Assembly: GCF_000429985.1 (NCBI RefSeq)
Contig: NZ_AUCX01000010.1
Location: 1-64,000 of the forward strand
Direction: 5' to 3'
DNA length: 64,000 nucleotides
Source: Maridesulfovibrio bastinii DSM 16055
GTDB taxonomy: Bacteria; Desulfobacterota; Desulfovibrionia; Desulfovibrionales; Desulfovibrionaceae
Of this stretch, positions 61,163-64,000 are shown piece by piece (the first letter of the stretch is position 1; every line of letters starts with the position of its first letter). Position numbers and translations under genes: made by a program. Under the pieces are notes generated by a model. It saw only the letters and a list, made by a program, of their open reading frames with translations, was not told the DNA's origin and searched no databases.

Positions 61163-62884
61163 ATGATTAAACAGAGATGTGAAAGAGTTCGAGACCTATG
61201 GTCCCAGGTCGATGCCCTCATGATGGGTATGAACTGGACTCGTGATGATGTTGAAAAGCCGCAGATTCTCGTGGACGATGTCCATGGAGACAGCCATCCC
61301 GGCAGCTACCACCTTGATGTTTTAAGTAACGAAGCATCAACAGGTATATATGAAGCAGGCGGACGTCCCGCACAGTTCCATGTAACAGATATCTGCGACG
61401 GCTGGGCACAGGGGCATGAAGGAATGAACTTCATTCTTTGTTCACGCGGAATTATTGCAGACATGGTTGAAATCCATGCTTCCGTTATTCCGTGGGACGG
61501 CATGATCCTTCTTTCCGGCTGCGATAAATCCACACCGGCTCACCTCATGGCTGCCGCACGTATGGATATACCGACCATCCACATCCCCGGCGGAGCAATG
61601 CGTTCAGGTCCGGGCAACTCAACTTCCGGTCTGGCCGGCCCGCTCTCAGCCCGTAAGAAAAAGGGTCTGGTTGAGCCTGCTGAAATGCGTGATTACAAAC
61701 TCACCGGATGTCCCTCCTGCGGAGCATGCCAGTTCATGGGAACAGCAAGCACCATGCAGTGCATGTCAGAAGCTCTCGGAATGGCTCTGCCCGGAACAGC
61801 TTTGATGCCGGCAACAATGAACGACATCAAACGTATGGCCCGTGCAGCCGGTAAGCAGATCATGTACCTTGCAGAAAAAGGCATTACCGCCCGCAAGATA
61901 CTGACCAAAGCCAACTTCATGAACGCAATGAAAGTTCATGCGGCTATCGGCGGCAGCACCAACGCATACATCCACATGCCTGCTATCGCACACGAACTTG
62001 GAATCAAAATTGATCCTAAAGAATTCGATGCTATAGGACAGGAAATTAAATACCTCACCAATGTTCAGCCCAGTGGTAAATATACCGCAGAGCTTTTCTG
62101 GTTTGCTGGTGGTATTCCGATGGTTCAGCACATGCTGCGCGATCAGCTCGACCTTGATGTAATGACAGTTACCGGACGTACTCTTGGAGATTCTCTCGAA
62201 ATCCTTGAACAGGACGGTTTCTTCAATCGCTGTCACGGTCATCTCAAAAGCTACAACATTCCCAGAAATGAAATCATCCGCACAACTGAAGAATCCACCA
62301 AGAGTGGTTCCATAGCAGTTCTGGACGGAAATATTGCACCCAAGGGTTCTGTTGTTAAATATGCAGCAGTAAAACCGGATATGCATAAACACGTTGGACC
62401 TGCCGCTGTTTTCAACAGTGAAGACGACGCACAGGCAGCCATCATTGCCGGACAGATAAACCCCGGTTCTGTAGTTGTCATCCGCTATGAAGGCCCTAAA
62501 GGAAGCGGAATGCCTGAAATGTTCATGACTACTGACGCTATCGTTTACGACGAAAAGCTCAACGGAACAGTAGCTCTTGTAACTGACGGACGCTTCTCCG
62601 GAGCAACAAGCGGACCATGCATCGGCCATGTTTCTCCGGAAGCAGTCGATGGCGGCCCCATAGCTCTGCTGGAAGATGATGACATCATCTCCATTGATAT
62701 CCCCAGCAGATCACTTCAGGTTATAGGTGTTAAAGGCGAGGAAAAAACTCCCAAAGAAATGGAAGCAATCCTTGCAGAACGCCGTAAAAACTGGACTCTC
62801 CCGGAACGCCCCCAGAAGAAGGGAGTTCTTAAGAGATACTCCGACAGTGCAGTATCAGCTATGGAAGGCGCATACATGGCTTAA
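61163..62884 (+). CDS. IlvD/Edd-family sugar acid dehydratase
   Basis: 573 aa. Fe-S ligand regions GCDKSTP (Cys120) and [18 protein letters not shown] (Cys189). Unlike IlvD, the first cysteine (PCN motif) is replaced (HPGSYH) and a cysteine occurs in DICDG (Cys78), a pattern shared with Edd. This argues for a sugar acid dehydratase and against branched amino acid synthesis. Product is a 2-keto-3-deoxy acid for the upstream aldolase. Pentonate (xylonate) is the best guess from the gene set. Last gene of the operon. Confidence 0.9.
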   Translation: MIKQRCERVRDLWSQVDALMMGMNWTRDDVEKPQILVDDVHGDSHPGSYHLDVLSNEASTGIYEAGGRPAQFHVTDICDGWAQGHEGMNFILCSRGIIADMVEIHASVIPWDGMILLSGCDKSTPAHLMAAARMDIPTIHIPGGAMRSGPGNSTSGLAGPLSARKKKGLVEPAEMRDYKLTGCPSCGACQFMGTASTMQCMSEALGMALPGTALMPATMNDIKRMARAAGKQIMYLAEKGITARKILTKANFMNAMKVHAAIGGSTNAYIHMPAIAHELGIKIDPKEFDAIGQEIKYLTNVQPSGKYTAELFWFAGGIPMVQHMLRDQLDLDVMTVTGRTLGDSLEILEQDGFFNRCHGHLKSYNIPRNEIIRTTEESTKSGSIAVLDGNIAPKGSVVKYAAVKPDMHKHVGPAAVFNSEDDAQAAIIAGQINPGSVVVIRYEGPKGSGMPEMFMTTDAIVYDEKLNGTVALVTDGRFSGATSGPCIGHVSPEAVDGGPIALLEDDDIISIDIPSRSLQVIGVKGEEKTPKEMEAILAERRKNWTLPERPQKKGVLKRYSDSAVSAMEGAYMA

Positions 62885-63003
62885 GCCGTTCTTAAGCGAA
62901 GCTTATACAGGTTTGATGTAGAAAACTATTACACCGATATACACCTTCCCTTCCCAAAGAGCCCGGAGAGGGTCAGATGATGACACTCTCAACTCGATGA
63001 TGA

Positions 63004-63032
63004 AGCCCCCGCTGTTTCAGCGGGGGCTTTTC
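63004..63032 (+). terminator. Terminator after the sugar-acid operon
   Basis: AGCCCCCGCTG (63004-63014) pairs perfectly with CAGCGGGGGCT (63018-63028), loop TTT, followed by TTTTC. Confidence 0.95.
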
Positions 63033-63044
63033 ATTTGGTACAAA

Positions 63045-63085
63045 AAAGTTCCCCTTTACTTAATGCAAAAGGGAACTTTTATTTT
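63045..63085 (-). terminator. Terminator for the convergent TPR gene
   Basis: AAAGTTCCC (63045-63053) pairs with GGGAACTTT (63071-63079), with flanking TTT/AAA pairs; A and T tracts on both sides, so it can act in either direction. Confidence 0.8.
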
Positions 63086-63136
63086 GCCGATAATTTTAAG
63101 AGAGTCTCTTAAAACAGGTAGTCTTATTTTATGGAA

Positions 63137-64000
63137 TTAAAAACCATTCAGCTGTTTTTTAATCTGAGCCAGATCGACTCTTGCCGAACCGTCCAGAGGA
63201 TTATTTTTAACCCTCATTTCTGCAATATTCAGGGCTTTTTTATAATTAGTCATAGCTTTCGAAATTTCTCCACCAACCTTTAAGACATCGCCCATTTTGC
63301 TGTAAGTTACCATTACATCCCGCTGAGCTTTGACTGATGTATTTCCGTTAAGTAATGGTCTCAGCACATCAAGGACTTTACGGTATGTTTCCAAAGCCTT
63401 GGAGCTTTTTCCTGTCTGTGCATACAATGCACCCAAAGCCTCTAAGCAATCTGAAACACCCCAGATCAATTTTTCATTATTTTTATCAGCATCCAGCAGT
63501 TTACTTCTGATTTCCAATGAATTTTCATAGGCAGCCAGACTGTCATCATTTTTTTTCAAGACGCTGTATATTGACCCCAACCGATAATAACTTACGGAAA
63601 TATTCAAAAGATCATTTTTATCACTGCCGTTAAGTTCAGCAAGTTTCTTATAATTTTTTAATTCATAAGTGCATACTGCAAGAGCTTTATCCGGTTCATG
63701 CACCTGATAAAACAGATCGCCCAGAGCAGTATTAATGGCAGCAAGTTTTCGCAGGTAATCATCATTATCAGGATATTTATCAACCAGCCTCTGCCCGATA
63801 TCCAAGGCCTGTATATAAGTTGCAACAGCTTCAGCAACCAGTCCTACATGGCTGTATTGCTCTGCAAGATTACAATATGTTCCGACCAGACTATAAAGAT
63901 AAAAGCCTTTATCGGAAAATCTTTTGGCGTAGCTTTTTCTTTCAGCTGAGCCTTTCTTTTCCGCCTCTTCTGCTTTTACTCTGTTGCCCATGAGAGCATA
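63137..64000 (-). CDS. TPR protein, start beyond window
   Basis: At least 287 codons; the reading frame stays open to the window edge, and the Met at 63991 has no clear ribosome binding site, so the true start probably lies outside. Six or more tetratricopeptide repeats of the kinesin-light-chain type, about 50 residues apart, each with A-x-(A/T)-Y-x-x-A-L-x-I-like helices (SHVGLVAEAVATYIQALDIG, DKALAVCTYELKNYKKLAEL, SLAAYENSLEIRSKLLD). Likely a protein-binding scaffold. No partner is visible. Confidence 0.85.
   Translation of the reverse strand, partial: YALMGNRVKAEEAEKKGSAERKSYAKRFSDKGFYLYSLVGTYCNLAEQYSHVGLVAEAVATYIQALDIGQRLVDKYPDNDDYLRKLAAINTALGDLFYQVHEPDKALAVCTYELKNYKKLAELNGSDKNDLLNISVSYYRLGSIYSVLKKNDDSLAAYENSLEIRSKLLDADKNNEKLIWGVSDCLEALGALYAQTGKSSKALETYRKVLDVLRPLLNGNTSVKAQRDVMVTYSKMGDVLKVGGEISKAMTNYKKALNIAEMRVKNNPLDGSARVDLAQIKKQLNGF

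Noticed and set aside
61766-62629. 287-codon minus-strand ORF inside the dehydratase gene
   Set aside because: Antisense shadow of a well-supported gene; Cys/Ser/His-rich translation without domain character.
61163-62884. Dihydroxy-acid dehydratase for branched amino acid synthesis (IlvD)
   Set aside because: The first Fe-S cysteine of IlvD is absent, an Edd-like cysteine is present, and the neighbours are a sugar-acid permease and an aldolase.

Overview
The window looks like the chromosome of a mesophilic, probably marine sulfate-reducing deltaproteobacterium of the Desulfovibrio type. This is inferred from the complete hdrCBA-floxDCBA operon next to two iron alcohol dehydrogenases and a sensor kinase/sigma-54 regulator pair, a monohaem cytochrome c553, a B12-independent glycyl-radical diol dehydratase, and four sigma-54 enhancer-binding proteins (EBPs) in 64 kb. 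No rRNA, tRNA or CRISPR array was seen.

Layout. 1-177: 5' end of an IS110-family transposase, cut by the window edge. 466-4146: Fe-ADH, cytoplasmic histidine kinase and NtrC-type regulator. 4147-5320: a long regulatory region with two Rex/HcpR-like boxes, a TATAGA/TCTATA site array and a sigma-54 promoter framed by an 11-bp inverted repeat. 5321-13537: Fe-ADH plus the Hdr-Flox complex, linking alcohol/NADH oxidation to ferredoxin and a disulfide couple by flavin-based electron bifurcation. 13762-14655: a TrfA-like plasmid replication initiator homologue. 14888-25629: hybrid kinase, HI0933-like flavoprotein, YchF, an acidic unknown protein, a NifA-like regulator with degenerate catalytic motifs, a DUF697 membrane protein, class II photolyase and cytochrome c553.

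26036-32899 is a tight seven-gene operon (radical SAM, two glycosyltransferases, nucleotide-sugar dehydrogenase, two methyltransferases and a cytidylyltransferase with an unrecognised C-terminal domain). It probably builds or modifies a surface glycan and is the best candidate here for an undescribed pathway. 33015-33170 is a 51-aa gene that is easily missed. 33255-37534 is a ZraPSR-like metal/envelope stress module with a sigma-54 promoter and three AT-rich palindromes between the divergent genes. 37654-45382 holds a TPR protein and an RND tripartite efflux pump with a divergent TetR regulator.

45937-53684 is a PocR-domain kinase and sigma-54 regulator divergent from an HbpS/PduO-like protein, a glycyl-radical diol dehydratase whose active-site residues match glycerol dehydratase, and its activase. 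53826-55521: MarR and a Bcr/CflA-type exporter. 55907-56920: two cell-wall lipoproteins (NlpC/P60 and RlpA-like). 57146-62884: an IclR-controlled sugar-acid module (GntP permease, DapA-type aldolase, IlvD/Edd-type dehydratase) with the same four components as the E. coli yjhIHGF/yag D-xylonate systems. The window ends in a TPR protein.

Two themes recur. Alcohol, diol and metal-stress genes are each paired with a two-component sigma-54 system. Four operons carry a strong stem-loop without a U-tract after their first gene, which suggests controlled subunit ratios.
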